DNA from: Arthrobacter sp. Leaf234
Lineage (GTDB): Bacteria > Actinomycetota > Actinomycetes > Actinomycetales > Micrococcaceae
Direction: 5' to 3'
NCBI RefSeq assembly: GCF_001422665.1
Contig: NZ_LMLU01000001.1
Span: 602,797 to 666,796, forward strand
Length of the DNA: 64,000 nt
The position numbers and the translations under genes are program-made. This document shows, in pieces, positions 42,088 through 50,898 of this stretch (position 1 is the first letter of the stretch; each line of letters opens with the position of its first letter). The notes under the pieces were generated by a model, which had not been told where the DNA came from, searched no databases, and saw only the letters and a list, made by a program, of their open reading frames with translations.

Positions 42088-42240
42088 CCGTGGTCTGGCC
42101 GCGAGCCCCGCGACGGGGGCCGGCCGCGCAGAGCGGTGGTCCGCTCAGTCGGCCGCGAGCCCCGCGACGGGTGACAGCCGCGCAGAGCGGTGGTCCGCTC
42201 AGTCGGCCGCGAGCCCCGCGACGGGTGACAGCCGCGCAGC
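42088..42240. repeat. 54-bp tandem repeat that spans the permease stop codon
   Basis: Units start at 42101, 42155 and 42209. The first two are complete and differ at three positions; the third matches the second for 31 bases, then diverges. The period of 54 keeps the reading frame. The last unit and the tail of the second encode the final codons and stop of the FtsX permease (minus strand), so the repeat copies the gene end, stop included, downstream of the gene. A CAG-rich side and the GC stem CCGCGC may aid slippage. The rest of 41906-42198 is non-coding. Confidence 0.85.
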
Positions 42241-44820
42241 GCGGCGGGCCGGCAGCACCGAGGCCAGGAGCCCGGCCGCGACGGCGACGGCCAGGACCGC
42301 GCCGATCTGTCCGATCGGCACCGCGGGAGCGACCGCCGTGATGCCGCCGAGGGCCGACTGCGTGCCCAACCACCCGTACAGGATGCCGAGGCCGGATCCC
42401 AGCAGCGCGGCGACGCCCGCGATGAGGACGGCCTCGACCGCGAGCATGCCGCGCAGCTGCCCGCGCGTTAGCCCGAGTGCGCGCAGCAGCGAGTTCTCGC
42501 GGCGCCGCTCCAGGACGGACAGGGACAGCGTGTTGGCGACGCCGATGAGCGCGATCAGCACGGCGACGGCCAGCAGGGCCGTCACGATCAGCAGCATGAC
42601 GTCGATGATCTGGTTGTACGCCAGGCGCTCGATCACCGCCCCGGACACGTTGTACTCCGAGACCCCCGTCGCGGTCACGATCTCCGACTGCAGGTCGGCC
42701 GCGGCCGTACCGTCGAGCCCGTCGACGAGCCTGAGCCAGAACGTGGCGCCGATGTACTCGGCGAGAGTCCCGTCCCGCAGGGCCTCCGGTGGCGCGGACG
42801 CCGGGTCGAGGCTCGGCCCGAGGAGCGTGGCGAGGGCGTCCGGTGGGGTCCCTCCAAGCTGCTCGGCCGTCGCCGTCGTGATGAGCGGGAGGAAGAACGC
42901 GGCATCCGTCGACGTGACCGGCAGCGTCGCGGGGCCGTTCCCGCCGTCGAGCGTGACCTCGTCCTGCTCCCAGGACTGCGGAGCGAGCACCTCGCCGTCC
43001 ATCAGCTCCAGGCCATCGGCGCGCAGCACGCCCGCCACGTCGGCCGGATCGGCGGAGTAGACGAGCAGTTCGCCGTCCTCGGCGCTGGTGAGCATGACGG
43101 GAGTGACCTCGACGGCATCGAGCACGCCGTCGACCGCGAGAAGGGTCCGTGCGTCGACGGTGATCCGCCCGGCTTCCGCAGGGGTCGCCGTCGCGCTTCC
43201 CGGCCCGGTGACCTGGAGGTCCACGGCATAGTTCGCCTCGAGTTCGCGGTCGAAGGACGTGCGTGCCGTCTGGGCGCCGACCATCATCATCGTCACGAGC
43301 GTGACGCCGACCATCAGTGCCGCGGAGGACGCCGTGGTCCGCGCGGGGTTGCGCACGGCGTTGACCGAGGCGAGAGACCCCGGGACCCCGAGTGGACGGG
43401 CGAGGCGGCCGATCGCCGCGACGCTCGCCGGGACGAAGAACGGCGCGAGGAGGATGACGCCGAGGAAGGAGAGGGCGCCACCGACGAGTGCCGGCACGAG
43501 GGCCACGGCCACTGCGCCGAAGGCGAGGAGCGCGCCGCCGAGGAGCAGTGCCACGAGACCGAGGGCGAGCCGGGTCCGGCCGCTCCTGCTGCCGGCCGCC
43601 GGCGGTTCGGCGGGACGCAGTGCGGCGAGGGGGGCCACCCTCGTCGCGGCCCGGGCGGGGACGAGCGCGGCGAGGACCGTCATCAGGACTCCGACGCCGA
43701 TGCCGATGACGACGGCGGAGGGCGGTACCGCCAGCACCGCGAAGGATCCGAAGGAGGTCCGCCCAGCGAGGCCGACGAGGGCGGCCATGACCCCGACGGC
43801 CAGCAGCACGCCGAGCACGGACGCCACCAGGCCCACGACGGCTGCCTCGACCAGCACCGAGGTGCGTACCTGCCGCCGTTCGGCCCCGATGCAGCGCAGG
43901 AGGGCCAGCTCCCGTGTGCGCTGGGCGACGAGGACGGAGAAGGTGTTCGAGATGACGAGGGCCGCGACGATCACGGCCACCGCCGCGAAGGCGAGGAGGA
44001 TGCCGGTGAGGATGTCTCCTCCGCTCGAGAGCTCGGCGACGTCCGCCGTCGTCTGTTCGAGGGCCGTGCGGACCGTGAACGTCCCCGGGTCCGATCCCGC
44101 GGGCCCCTCGTCCGCGGCGGCCGCGGCCTCGTCCAGCACGGACAGGGCCGCAGCCGTCACCGCCTGCTCGTCCGCGCCGGGCAGGAGGGCGAGCTGCACG
44201 TTGCGGACGGACGCGGTTCCGCCGTTGCTCCCGCGCACCACCTCCGGTGAGGCGAGGACCTGGACGACGCCGGACAGGCTGGGATCGGGGCTCGGGGCGT
44301 AGAGGCCCGTGACCCTGAGCGGCCCGGCCGCCGGCGACCCCTGCGCGTCGGGGACACCGTCGAGCGCCACGGTGTCCCCCGGGGTGATGCCGAGCCGCTC
44401 GGCGGAGACCGCGTCGAGCAGGACCTCCTCCGGAGCCTGAGGAGAGGACCCGCTGGAGACCGTCGAGTTCTCGAGGGCCGCCGGAGCGGTCGTGGTGAGC
44501 GCGGCCAGCGACGTCTGGGCGCCCGTGGCCAGCTGGGCGTAGGTGCGTTCCTGGCCGTACGCCGCCTCGACGCCGTCGAGTCCGGCGAGGGGCGCCACGG
44601 CATCGGCGGGGACGGGGGTGCCGTCCAGCCCCGTGACCACGAGGTCCGCCCTGGCGTAGGAGGCGCCGATGCTCTCCCGGAGGCTGGCGTTGGTAGTCGC
44701 GTTCACCATGAGGGTCGCGGAGAGGAAGGCGACGCCGAGCACCACGGCGAGGCCGACGGCCACGAAGCGGCGCGCGTGCATGCGGACCTGCGCGAGGGCT
44801 ACCTGCAGCACGTCAGGCAC
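42199..44820 (-). CDS. FtsX-family ABC transporter permease (MacB-like)
   Basis: The product is 873 residues with an N-terminal helix, a large exported domain, and two FtsX modules (about residues 260-400 and 760-860), plus helices in the middle. It fits MacB-like permeases for export of peptides or lipids, with the partner ATPase just upstream. GTG 44820 overlaps the end of that gene by 8 bases (GTGCCTGA). The C-terminal codons (LSPVAGLAAD) belong to the tandem repeat that continues beyond the stop. No adaptor or substrate gene is adjacent. Substrate unknown. Confidence 0.9.
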   Translation of the reverse strand: MPDVLQVALAQVRMHARRFVAVGLAVVLGVAFLSATLMVNATTNASLRESIGASYARADLVVTGLDGTPVPADAVAPLAGLDGVEAAYGQERTYAQLATGAQTSLAALTTTAPAALENSTVSSGSSPQAPEEVLLDAVSAERLGITPGDTVALDGVPDAQGSPAAGPLRVTGLYAPSPDPSLSGVVQVLASPEVVRGSNGGTASVRNVQLALLPGADEQAVTAAALSVLDEAAAAADEGPAGSDPGTFTVRTALEQTTADVAELSSGGDILTGILLAFAAVAVIVAALVISNTFSVLVAQRTRELALLRCIGAERRQVRTSVLVEAAVVGLVASVLGVLLAVGVMAALVGLAGRTSFGSFAVLAVPPSAVVIGIGVGVLMTVLAALVPARAATRVAPLAALRPAEPPAAGSRSGRTRLALGLVALLLGGALLAFGAVAVALVPALVGGALSFLGVILLAPFFVPASVAAIGRLARPLGVPGSLASVNAVRNPARTTASSAALMVGVTLVTMMMVGAQTARTSFDRELEANYAVDLQVTGPGSATATPAEAGRITVDARTLLAVDGVLDAVEVTPVMLTSAEDGELLVYSADPADVAGVLRADGLELMDGEVLAPQSWEQDEVTLDGGNGPATLPVTSTDAAFFLPLITTATAEQLGGTPPDALATLLGPSLDPASAPPEALRDGTLAEYIGATFWLRLVDGLDGTAAADLQSEIVTATGVSEYNVSGAVIERLAYNQIIDVMLLIVTALLAVAVLIALIGVANTLSLSVLERRRENSLLRALGLTRGQLRGMLAVEAVLIAGVAALLGSGLGILYGWLGTQSALGGITAVAPAVPIGQIGAVLAVAVAAGLLASVLPARRAARLSPVAGLAAD

Positions 44821-45610
44821 CCAGCTTCGCGAGTGCGCCGAGAATGGCGTCCGGGGTCGACTGCTGCAGTTCGCCCACGAGCGCGCCGTCCTTCATGAGG
44901 ACCACGCGATCGGCGTAGGACGCCGCCATGGGGTCGTGCGTGACCATGATGATGCTCTGTCCCATCTCGCGGCAGCTGCGCCGGAGCAGGGACAGGACCT
45001 CGGCGCCGGTCGCGGAATCGAGGTTCCCGGTCGGTTCGTCGCCGAAGATCACGTCGGGCCGCGTGAGCAGCGCGCGGGCGACGGCGACGCGCTGCTGCTG
45101 GCCGCCGGACAGTTCGTGGGGGCGGTGGGACAGGCGGTCGGTGAGGCCGAGCGTCGAGGCGATCTGCTGTAGCCAGGTGGAGTCGACGCGACCGCCGGCG
45201 AGGGCCACCGGCAGGGTGATGTTCTGTTCCGCGGTGAGCGTGGGGACGAGGTTGAAGGCCTGGAAGACGAACCCGACGCGGTCCCGGCGCAGGCGCGTGA
45301 GATCGGCGTCGGGAAGGTCCGTGATGTCCGTCCCGCCGATCCACAGCCGCCCGGCGTCCACCGAGTCCAGGCCGGCGAGGCAGTGCATGAGCGTCGACTT
45401 CCCCGAGCCGGACGGGCCCATGATCGCGGTGAAGCGCCCCCGCTCGAAGTCGAGGGAGACATCGCGGAGCGCGTGCACCGCCGTCTCGCCGCGGCCGTAG
45501 CTCTTGGACACGCCGCGTGCGGCGACGGCGCTGCCGCTCGGGACGTTGACGGTGTCGGGGGCGCCGACGGCGCCGGGCGGATTCACAGGAGTATTCGTGG
45601 ACGTGGTCAT
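44813..45610 (-). CDS. ABC transporter ATP-binding protein (MacB/LolD type)
   Basis: The product is 265 residues with Walker A GPSGSGKST, the signature LSGGQQQR, Walker B VIFGDEPTGNLD and switch His in MVTHDP. The GNLD ending of Walker B is typical of LolD/MacB ATPases. ATG 45610 is next to a purine run AGGAGG that is too close to act as a normal ribosome site; a TAGCGT just upstream suggests a leaderless start. It overlaps the permease gene, so the two make one exporter. The N-terminal 25 residues are Pro/Gly/Thr-rich and may be extra. Confidence 0.92.
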   Translation of the reverse strand: MTTSTNTPVNPPGAVGAPDTVNVPSGSAVAARGVSKSYGRGETAVHALRDVSLDFERGRFTAIMGPSGSGKSTLMHCLAGLDSVDAGRLWIGGTDITDLPDADLTRLRRDRVGFVFQAFNLVPTLTAEQNITLPVALAGGRVDSTWLQQIASTLGLTDRLSHRPHELSGGQQQRVAVARALLTRPDVIFGDEPTGNLDSATGAEVLSLLRRSCREMGQSIIMVTHDPMAASYADRVVLMKDGALVGELQQSTPDAILGALAKLGA

Positions 45611-45774
45611 CCTCCTACGCTAGGGAGCTTCCGGGCCGCGCGAATCAGCACAGGGGCCGGGGTTCGCCGGCCGCGGCTCATACTGCGGGATGAGGCACGG
45701 CCGCCCCACGACTGCCCGGCTCGGCAGTGCGCGGTCCCCCTGCTACGGTGGCGCCGCCGAGCCGAGTGCCCCGC

Positions 45775-47376
45775 TCAGTGCTCCGTCGTCGTCCGCCCTG
45801 TCGCTACCGGTGCGCCGCCACGCAGGCTCCAGGCCGCGAGGACCGATGCGCCGATCATCAGCAGGGCTGCGATCCCCGAGGTGACCGTCACCCCGCTGTC
45901 GAAGGCGTGGAACGCCGAGTCACGCAGCAGCGACGCGTTGCCCGTGCCGAGCTGCGACGCGACCTCGACGGCGCCACCGAGCGTCTCGGTCGCCGAGTCC
46001 GCCTGGGCCGAGGTGAGGCCCGCGGGCAGCAGCAGGTTCCGTTGGTAGGAAGCGAGCAGGATGCTGCCGAGCACGGCAGTCCCGAGCACCGAGCCGACCT
46101 CGTACGCGGTCTCCGACACGGCCGACGCCGCCCCCGCCTTCGCCGCAGGGACGGTCGAGAGAATGAGGTCGTTCGAGACGGTCTCGGAGGCGCCCACGCC
46201 GATGCCGAGGACCACGAAGGCGATCATGAGGAAGCCGGCAGAACCGCCTTCGCCGAGCAGGGCCAGCATGGCGTAGGCGAGCGCGGAGAACAGGAGGGAG
46301 ACCGAGACGACGACGTGCGGCGGCAGGCGCCGAGCCACGGGTACGACGGCGAGGCCCGCGACGATGGTCACGAGAAGCCCCGGCAGCAGGACGAGGCCGG
46401 CGTCGAGCGGGGTGTACCCGAGCACGAGCTGCAGGTGCTGCGAGACGAAGAACAGGAACCCGACGAGCGAGAAGATCGCCAGGAGGTTGACCAGCACCGC
46501 GCCGGAGAACGCACGGATGGTGAACAGCCTCACGTCCAGCATCGGATCCCGTCGCTGGAGCTGGCGCACCACGAACGCGGTGCCGGCTGCGATCCCGACG
46601 AACGCCGCCGTGACGGATACCAGCAACGGACCGCCCTTGGCGAGGTTCTTGATGGCGTAGACCACGGGGAGCATGGTGGCGATCGAGAGCACGATCCCGG
46701 CGTAGTCCACGCGTCCCGGGTTCGCATCCCTCGATTCGGGCACGACGGCGGGCGTCAGGGCGAGCATCAGCAGCAGGACGGGCACGGCGAGCAGGAAGAC
46801 GGAGCCCCACCAGAAATGCTCGAGGAGCAGTCCGCCCAGCAGCGGTCCGAGGGCCGCCCCGGCGGAGAAGCCCGCAGCCCACACCGCGATGGCGATGCGC
46901 CGCTGGTTGCGGTCGGTGAAGATGTTGCGGATCAGCGACAGCGTGGAGGGCATGAGCATCGCGCCGAAGACACCGAGCCCCACACGGGAGGCCAGCAGGA
47001 ACTCCGCCGTGGGTGCGAAGGCTGCTGCCACCGAGAACAGGGCGAAGCCCGCGGCTCCGATCATCAGGAGCCGGCGACGGCCGAAGCGGTCGCCGAAACT
47101 GCCCATCGCCACGAGGAGTCCCGCCAGGACCAGCGGATAGCTGTCGACGATCCACAGCAGCATCGTCCCGCTGGTCGCGAAGTGACGCGAGATCTCGGGC
47201 AGGGCGAAGCTCAGGACGGTGTTGTCGACGGAGACCAGCAGCACCGGCAGCATCAGCACGGCCAGGGCGAACCAGGCGCGACGGTCGGCGGTGGGGGCCA
47301 GGGAAGGGGAAGGGGTGTGAACGGCACGCGGGTTCACCCCGGTCGGACGTGCGGAGGAGGACGGAGTGGTGGTCAT
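45775..47376 (-). CDS. MFS drug efflux transporter (DHA2, 14-helix type)
   Basis: The product is 533 residues with about fourteen transmembrane helices and the DHA2 features: WIVDSYPLVLAGLL, then GSFGDRFGRRRLLMIG in loop 2-3. It resembles QacA/SmvA-type proton antiporters for cationic drugs. ATG 47376. Directly divergent is a TetR regulator, with a palindrome between the two starts, the classic efflux arrangement. The substrate is unknown. Confidence 0.93.
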   Translation of the reverse strand: MTTTPSSSARPTGVNPRAVHTPSPSLAPTADRRAWFALAVLMLPVLLVSVDNTVLSFALPEISRHFATSGTMLLWIVDSYPLVLAGLLVAMGSFGDRFGRRRLLMIGAAGFALFSVAAAFAPTAEFLLASRVGLGVFGAMLMPSTLSLIRNIFTDRNQRRIAIAVWAAGFSAGAALGPLLGGLLLEHFWWGSVFLLAVPVLLLMLALTPAVVPESRDANPGRVDYAGIVLSIATMLPVVYAIKNLAKGGPLLVSVTAAFVGIAAGTAFVVRQLQRRDPMLDVRLFTIRAFSGAVLVNLLAIFSLVGFLFFVSQHLQLVLGYTPLDAGLVLLPGLLVTIVAGLAVVPVARRLPPHVVVSVSLLFSALAYAMLALLGEGGSAGFLMIAFVVLGIGVGASETVSNDLILSTVPAAKAGAASAVSETAYEVGSVLGTAVLGSILLASYQRNLLLPAGLTSAQADSATETLGGAVEVASQLGTGNASLLRDSAFHAFDSGVTVTSGIAALLMIGASVLAAWSLRGGAPVATGRTTTEH

Positions 47377-47388
47377 CGGTCCAAGCTA

Positions 47389-47404
47389 TACCGTCCAGCC
47401 GGTA
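47389..47404. promoter_or_regulatory. TetR operator candidate
   Basis: TACCG-N6-CGGTA (TACCGTCCAGCCGGTA) is a perfect inverted repeat between the divergent efflux and TetR starts, 13 bases before the MFS start. It also overlaps likely promoter elements. It fits binding of the TetR protein to control both. Confidence 0.55.
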
Positions 47405-47437
47405 CAGTACAACAAACGTGACGGGTACCATGAGGGA

Positions 47438-47995
47438 GTGTCCAGTTCCCGCGAGCGCATCCTCGACAGCTTCGAGGACGCGCTGATCCGCGACGGTGAG
47501 AGGGCTGCCACCATGGAGGCCGTAGCCGCCGCTGCGGAGGTGTCGAAGGGCGGACTCCTCTATCACTTCCCGTCGAAGGAAGCGCTCGTCGAGGGCCTCG
47601 CGCACCGACTCCGGGCTCTCGCCGATCGTGACCGCGACGCCATGACCGCAGCCCCGGACGGCGCCGCGCGGTACTACGTGCGAACCTCCGTGTTCGAGGA
47701 CAGCGCCTTGGATCGTGCCCTCGTCTCCATGGCCCGACTGGCCCAGCAGGGCCACCCGACGGCCAAGGTGTCCCTCGCCGAGATCCAGGAGCGGTGGCTC
47801 GACGCCCTCGAGGCCCAGCTCGGCGACCGCACCACGGCCCGGGCGGTCAAACTGCTCGGCGACGGCCTCTACTACGACGCGGCGTTCTTCGCGTCGGCAG
47901 GATCAGGTCGCACGAGCGAGCGGGAGATCCGGGATCTCCTCGACGTCGTCGACCTCATCGTGTCGAGGCGCAGCGCGGGCGCAGCCACGGGCTGA
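47438..47995 (+). CDS. TetR-family transcriptional regulator
   Basis: The product is 185 residues: an N-terminal TetR helix-turn-helix (ATMEAVAAAAEVSKGGLLYH then FPSKEALVEGL) and a ligand-binding domain of the TetR_C_37 type. GTG 47438 is the only reasonable start in frame; the purine run before it is close, so the transcript may be almost leaderless. Divergent from the MFS efflux gene, which it probably represses. Confidence 0.88.
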   Translation: MSSSRERILDSFEDALIRDGERAATMEAVAAAAEVSKGGLLYHFPSKEALVEGLAHRLRALADRDRDAMTAAPDGAARYYVRTSVFEDSALDRALVSMARLAQQGHPTAKVSLAEIQERWLDALEAQLGDRTTARAVKLLGDGLYYDAAFFASAGSGRTSEREIRDLLDVVDLIVSRRSAGAATG

Positions 47996-48187
47996 CGCCT
48001 CGCCCGTGACTCCGGCTACTGTCCGCAGCCGCGGTGCCTCACTACAGTTGGCCCTGCATGCACGTCCCGGGCAGGTCCCGCAGGCCGCGCCCGCACATGA
48101 TCCGCCGGCAGGTCCGGCGGACGCCCTCCACCGGCACGTCCAGCAGGCACATCACGCACGCACACCGAGCACAAGGGGACGCATCAC

Positions 48188-48607
48188 ATGATCAAGGGAT
48201 TCCGGGATTTCATCCTGCGGGGCAACGTCATCGAGCTGGCGATCGCCGTGGTGATCGGGAGCGCCTTCACCGCCCTGGTCGGGGCGTTCACGGCGAACAT
48301 CATCAACCCGGTCATCGCCTCGGCGGGCGGGGTCGACGCCGCCGGCTGGGGCTTCCCGATCCGACCGGGCAACGACGCCACCTTCGTGGACGTCGGCGCC
48401 GTCGTCACCGCGATCATCACGTTCCTGATCACCGCGGCCGTCGTCTACTTCCTCTTCGTGGTGCCGATGAACCGTGCGAACGCCCGGTTGCGCTCCCTCT
48501 CGGCCCCGCAGGAACCGGAGGAGGAGCCCACTCCCGTGGACATCGCTCTCCTGACCGAGATGCGGGACCTCCTCAAGGAGATGTCGGCGAGGGACGCGCG
48601 GCCATGA
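48188..48607 (+). CDS. mscL: Large-conductance mechanosensitive channel
   Basis: The product is 139 residues with the MscL N-terminal helix and pore helix (MIKGFRDFILRGNVIELAIA, then VIGSAFTALVGAFTANIINP), a second transmembrane helix and a charged C-terminal helix (ALLTEMRDLLKEM). It opens under membrane tension to release solutes in osmotic downshock. The next gene begins at its stop codon (ATGA overlap). Confidence 0.96.
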   Translation: MIKGFRDFILRGNVIELAIAVVIGSAFTALVGAFTANIINPVIASAGGVDAAGWGFPIRPGNDATFVDVGAVVTAIITFLITAAVVYFLFVVPMNRANARLRSLSAPQEPEEEPTPVDIALLTEMRDLLKEMSARDARP

Positions 48608-49290
48608 GTGGCGACACGGAGGGGGGTGCCGCCCGCGGAAGCGTGCCGCTGCGGGCAACCGTCCGGATCGGCGTCGTCGCGGTGGTCGTGCTGGCCGTCG
48701 TCTCGACCTTCCTCGACACGGCGTCCAGGACGACGATCAACCCGTTCAACTTCTTCGGCTTCTTCACGATGCAGAGCAACATCATGGCGGCGGTGATCCT
48801 CCTGCTGGCCGCAGTCCTGCAGCTGCGGATGACTCCGGGTCCGGAGTGGCTCGTCCCCGTCCGGGCGGCCATCACCACGTACATGTTCGTCGTGGGTGTG
48901 GTGTACAACCTGTTGCTCGCGGGCCTGGCCGGCGGCGTGGAACTCGCCTGGGCCAACTGGGTGCTGCACGTGGCGTTCCCGATCTACGCGGTACTCGACT
49001 GGTTGTGCACCACCGATCGCCGGCCGCTCTCCTATCGGGTCATCCGGCTGATCCTCGTGTATCCGCTCGTCTGGGCCGTCGTGGTGCTGATCCGTGGGGC
49101 CACGGACGGATGGGTGCCCTACCCGTTCCTCGATCCGGCCACGGGGTACGCCTCCGTGCTGCTGTATGTCGTGGCGATCGCCCTGACGTTCGCGGCGTTC
49201 GGCGCCCTCGTCATCCTCGTCAGCCGGAGCCTTCCACCCCTCGGCTCGCTGCTCGACGGTCGGGCCGGAAGGGCGGCCGGCAAGCCCTGA
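48604..49290 (+). CDS. Pr6Pr-family membrane protein
   Basis: The product is 228 residues with six transmembrane helices. The pattern NPFNFFGFFTMQSNIMAAV, then YNLLLAGLAGG and a HVAFPIYAVLDWL helix, fits the Pr6Pr (FAR-17a/AIG1-like) family found widely in actinobacteria. The function is not known; relatives of AIG1 hydrolyse lipids, but the catalytic residues have not been checked here. It overlaps mscL by ATGA, so the two are co-translated. Confidence 0.82.
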   Translation: MSGDTEGGAARGSVPLRATVRIGVVAVVVLAVVSTFLDTASRTTINPFNFFGFFTMQSNIMAAVILLLAAVLQLRMTPGPEWLVPVRAAITTYMFVVGVVYNLLLAGLAGGVELAWANWVLHVAFPIYAVLDWLCTTDRRPLSYRVIRLILVYPLVWAVVVLIRGATDGWVPYPFLDPATGYASVLLYVVAIALTFAAFGALVILVSRSLPPLGSLLDGRAGRAAGKP

Positions 49291-49306
49291 GTGTCGTATC
49301 CCCGGC

Positions 49307-50794
49307 TCAGCGCCGGGTGGTCGCCAGGTCCGAGGTGGACGGTCCCTCGAGCAGTGTGCCGTCCGCGGTGAAGCGCGAGCCGTGCAGCGGGCAGTCCCAG
49401 GATCGTTCGGCGTCGTTCCAGGACAGGATCCCTTTCAGATGCGGGCAGACGGCCGAGACGCGGTGCTGCACGCCGTCGACGGTGCAGATGCCGATCGGTC
49501 GCGCGCCCTCGCGGATCACCCTTCCCTCTCCCTCGCCCGGGGTGGAGGTGCCGCTCTTCGCGAGGCCGGACAGCCATCCGGTGACCAGTTCCAGACCGAC
49601 CACGGCGTTCGCCTGCGCGGTCTGGAGGGCATCCGCCGGGCTGACCTTCGTCCGGTAGAGCGTCGCCGCCCAGGGCATGTTGCCGCCCAGGATCTCCCCG
49701 GCGAGGGCGAGGGAGGCGGCGACCGCGTTGGTCATGCCCCACTTGTTGTAGCCCGTCGCGGCATAGATGTGTCCGCCGCCCGCCGGGACCCTCCCGACAT
49801 ACGGGACGGATGCCGAGGGCGTGTAGTCCTGCGCCGACCAGGCGTACGCGCGCCTGGCCGTGGGGAAGTACTCCTTGGCCCAGCGCGTGAGACCGTCCAC
49901 CTTGGCTTGGGTGTTCGAACTGTGGCCCACCTTGTGGCCGTTCCCGCCGACGATCAGATATTTCGTCCCGTCCACCAGGGCGGTCCGCAGCGACCGGGTC
50001 GGGGAGTCGGCGCTCAGGTACATGTCCTCGGGGACGTCGTCCTCGACCGTCAGCGCAACACAGTAGGAACGCATGGGCTGCAGGACGGCGAAGTACCCGC
50101 CGCGGTCCAGGATGGGGATCCCGGTGGCCAGCACCACGTTCGACGCCGTGACCGGGCCCGCGCTCGTGGACAGTTCCACGTCCGGCGAGTCGCTCTTCAC
50201 GACCCCCCGGACCCGGACGCCCTCCACCAGTACGCCGCCGTGCCGCCTGAACTCGGCGGCCAGGCCGGCGAGGACCTCCAGGGGGTGGAACTGCGCCTGG
50301 TCCTTGAGCCGGAGGGTCTTCCGCACGGGGAAGGGGAGGGTGGCGGAGTTGCCGAGCCCGGTCGCGAGGCCGGCGGTCGTGCACGCCTCGTGTTCGGCGA
50401 CGAGTCTCCGTGCTCCGGTGTCCGTAGTGGCGTAGTCGACGGCGTCGCGGGTCTCGTAGGCGATGCCGTGCTCGTCGCAGAACCGCAGGAGCCAGCTCTG
50501 GCCCTCGCGGTTACCGGTGACGTAGGCGCGCGCCAGCTCGGCGTCGTGGTGCTGCAGGATGGTCGACATGCTGGTGCCCTGCAGCAGCGAGAGCTTGGCC
50601 GTGGTGTTGCCCGTGGTGACTGCCCCGGTGGTCCGTGCCTCGAGGACGGCGACGCGATGCCCTGCGCGGGCCAGCAGCAGCGCCGTCGTGAGGCCGGTGA
50701 GGCCCGCGCCCACCACCACCGCATCGAACGCGCTTCCCTCCTGCAGCGCATCCGACGGGATGGGCGGCGCGGTGTCGAGCCAGAGCGATCTCAT
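49307..50794 (-). CDS. FAD-dependent oxidoreductase with C-terminal Rieske domain
   Basis: The product is 495 residues. An N-terminal FAD motif (VVVGAGLTGLTTALLLARAG, then VLEA) starts a DAO-type flavoprotein; the last 100 residues carry a Rieske 2Fe-2S domain with ligands in VCPHLKG and CPLHGSRF. Such proteins are often annotated as glycine/D-amino acid oxidase-Rieske fusions. ATG 50794 has GAAGGGA seven bases upstream. Divergent to the photolyase-family gene. Substrate unknown. The family is wide in soil actinobacteria. Confidence 0.9.
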   Translation of the reverse strand: MRSLWLDTAPPIPSDALQEGSAFDAVVVGAGLTGLTTALLLARAGHRVAVLEARTTGAVTTGNTTAKLSLLQGTSMSTILQHHDAELARAYVTGNREGQSWLLRFCDEHGIAYETRDAVDYATTDTGARRLVAEHEACTTAGLATGLGNSATLPFPVRKTLRLKDQAQFHPLEVLAGLAAEFRRHGGVLVEGVRVRGVVKSDSPDVELSTSAGPVTASNVVLATGIPILDRGGYFAVLQPMRSYCVALTVEDDVPEDMYLSADSPTRSLRTALVDGTKYLIVGGNGHKVGHSSNTQAKVDGLTRWAKEYFPTARRAYAWSAQDYTPSASVPYVGRVPAGGGHIYAATGYNKWGMTNAVAASLALAGEILGGNMPWAATLYRTKVSPADALQTAQANAVVGLELVTGWLSGLAKSGTSTPGEGEGRVIREGARPIGICTVDGVQHRVSAVCPHLKGILSWNDAERSWDCPLHGSRFTADGTLLEGPSTSDLATTRR

Positions 50795-50884
50795 GGGCTT
50801 CCCTTCGGGAGTCGGCCGGTGCCTCCACCGAACCACTCAGCATGCTTACAGTCAAGCATCGGAAAGCCTGTCGGAGGAGGGCAC

Positions 50885-50890
50885 TAGCAT
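50885..50890 (+). promoter_or_regulatory. -10 box for a leaderless photolyase-family transcript
   Basis: TAGCAT ends 8 bases before ATG 50899, and there is no Shine-Dalgarno. This favours 50899 over the in-frame ATG at 50842 and suggests a leaderless mRNA. Confidence 0.45.
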
Positions 50891-50898
50891 GGCGTCCC

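Noticed and set aside
45727-47421. Plus-strand frame of 564 codons opposite the MFS gene
   Set aside because: Low-complexity Arg/Glu/His-rich antisense frame; 14 helices on the minus strand are clear.
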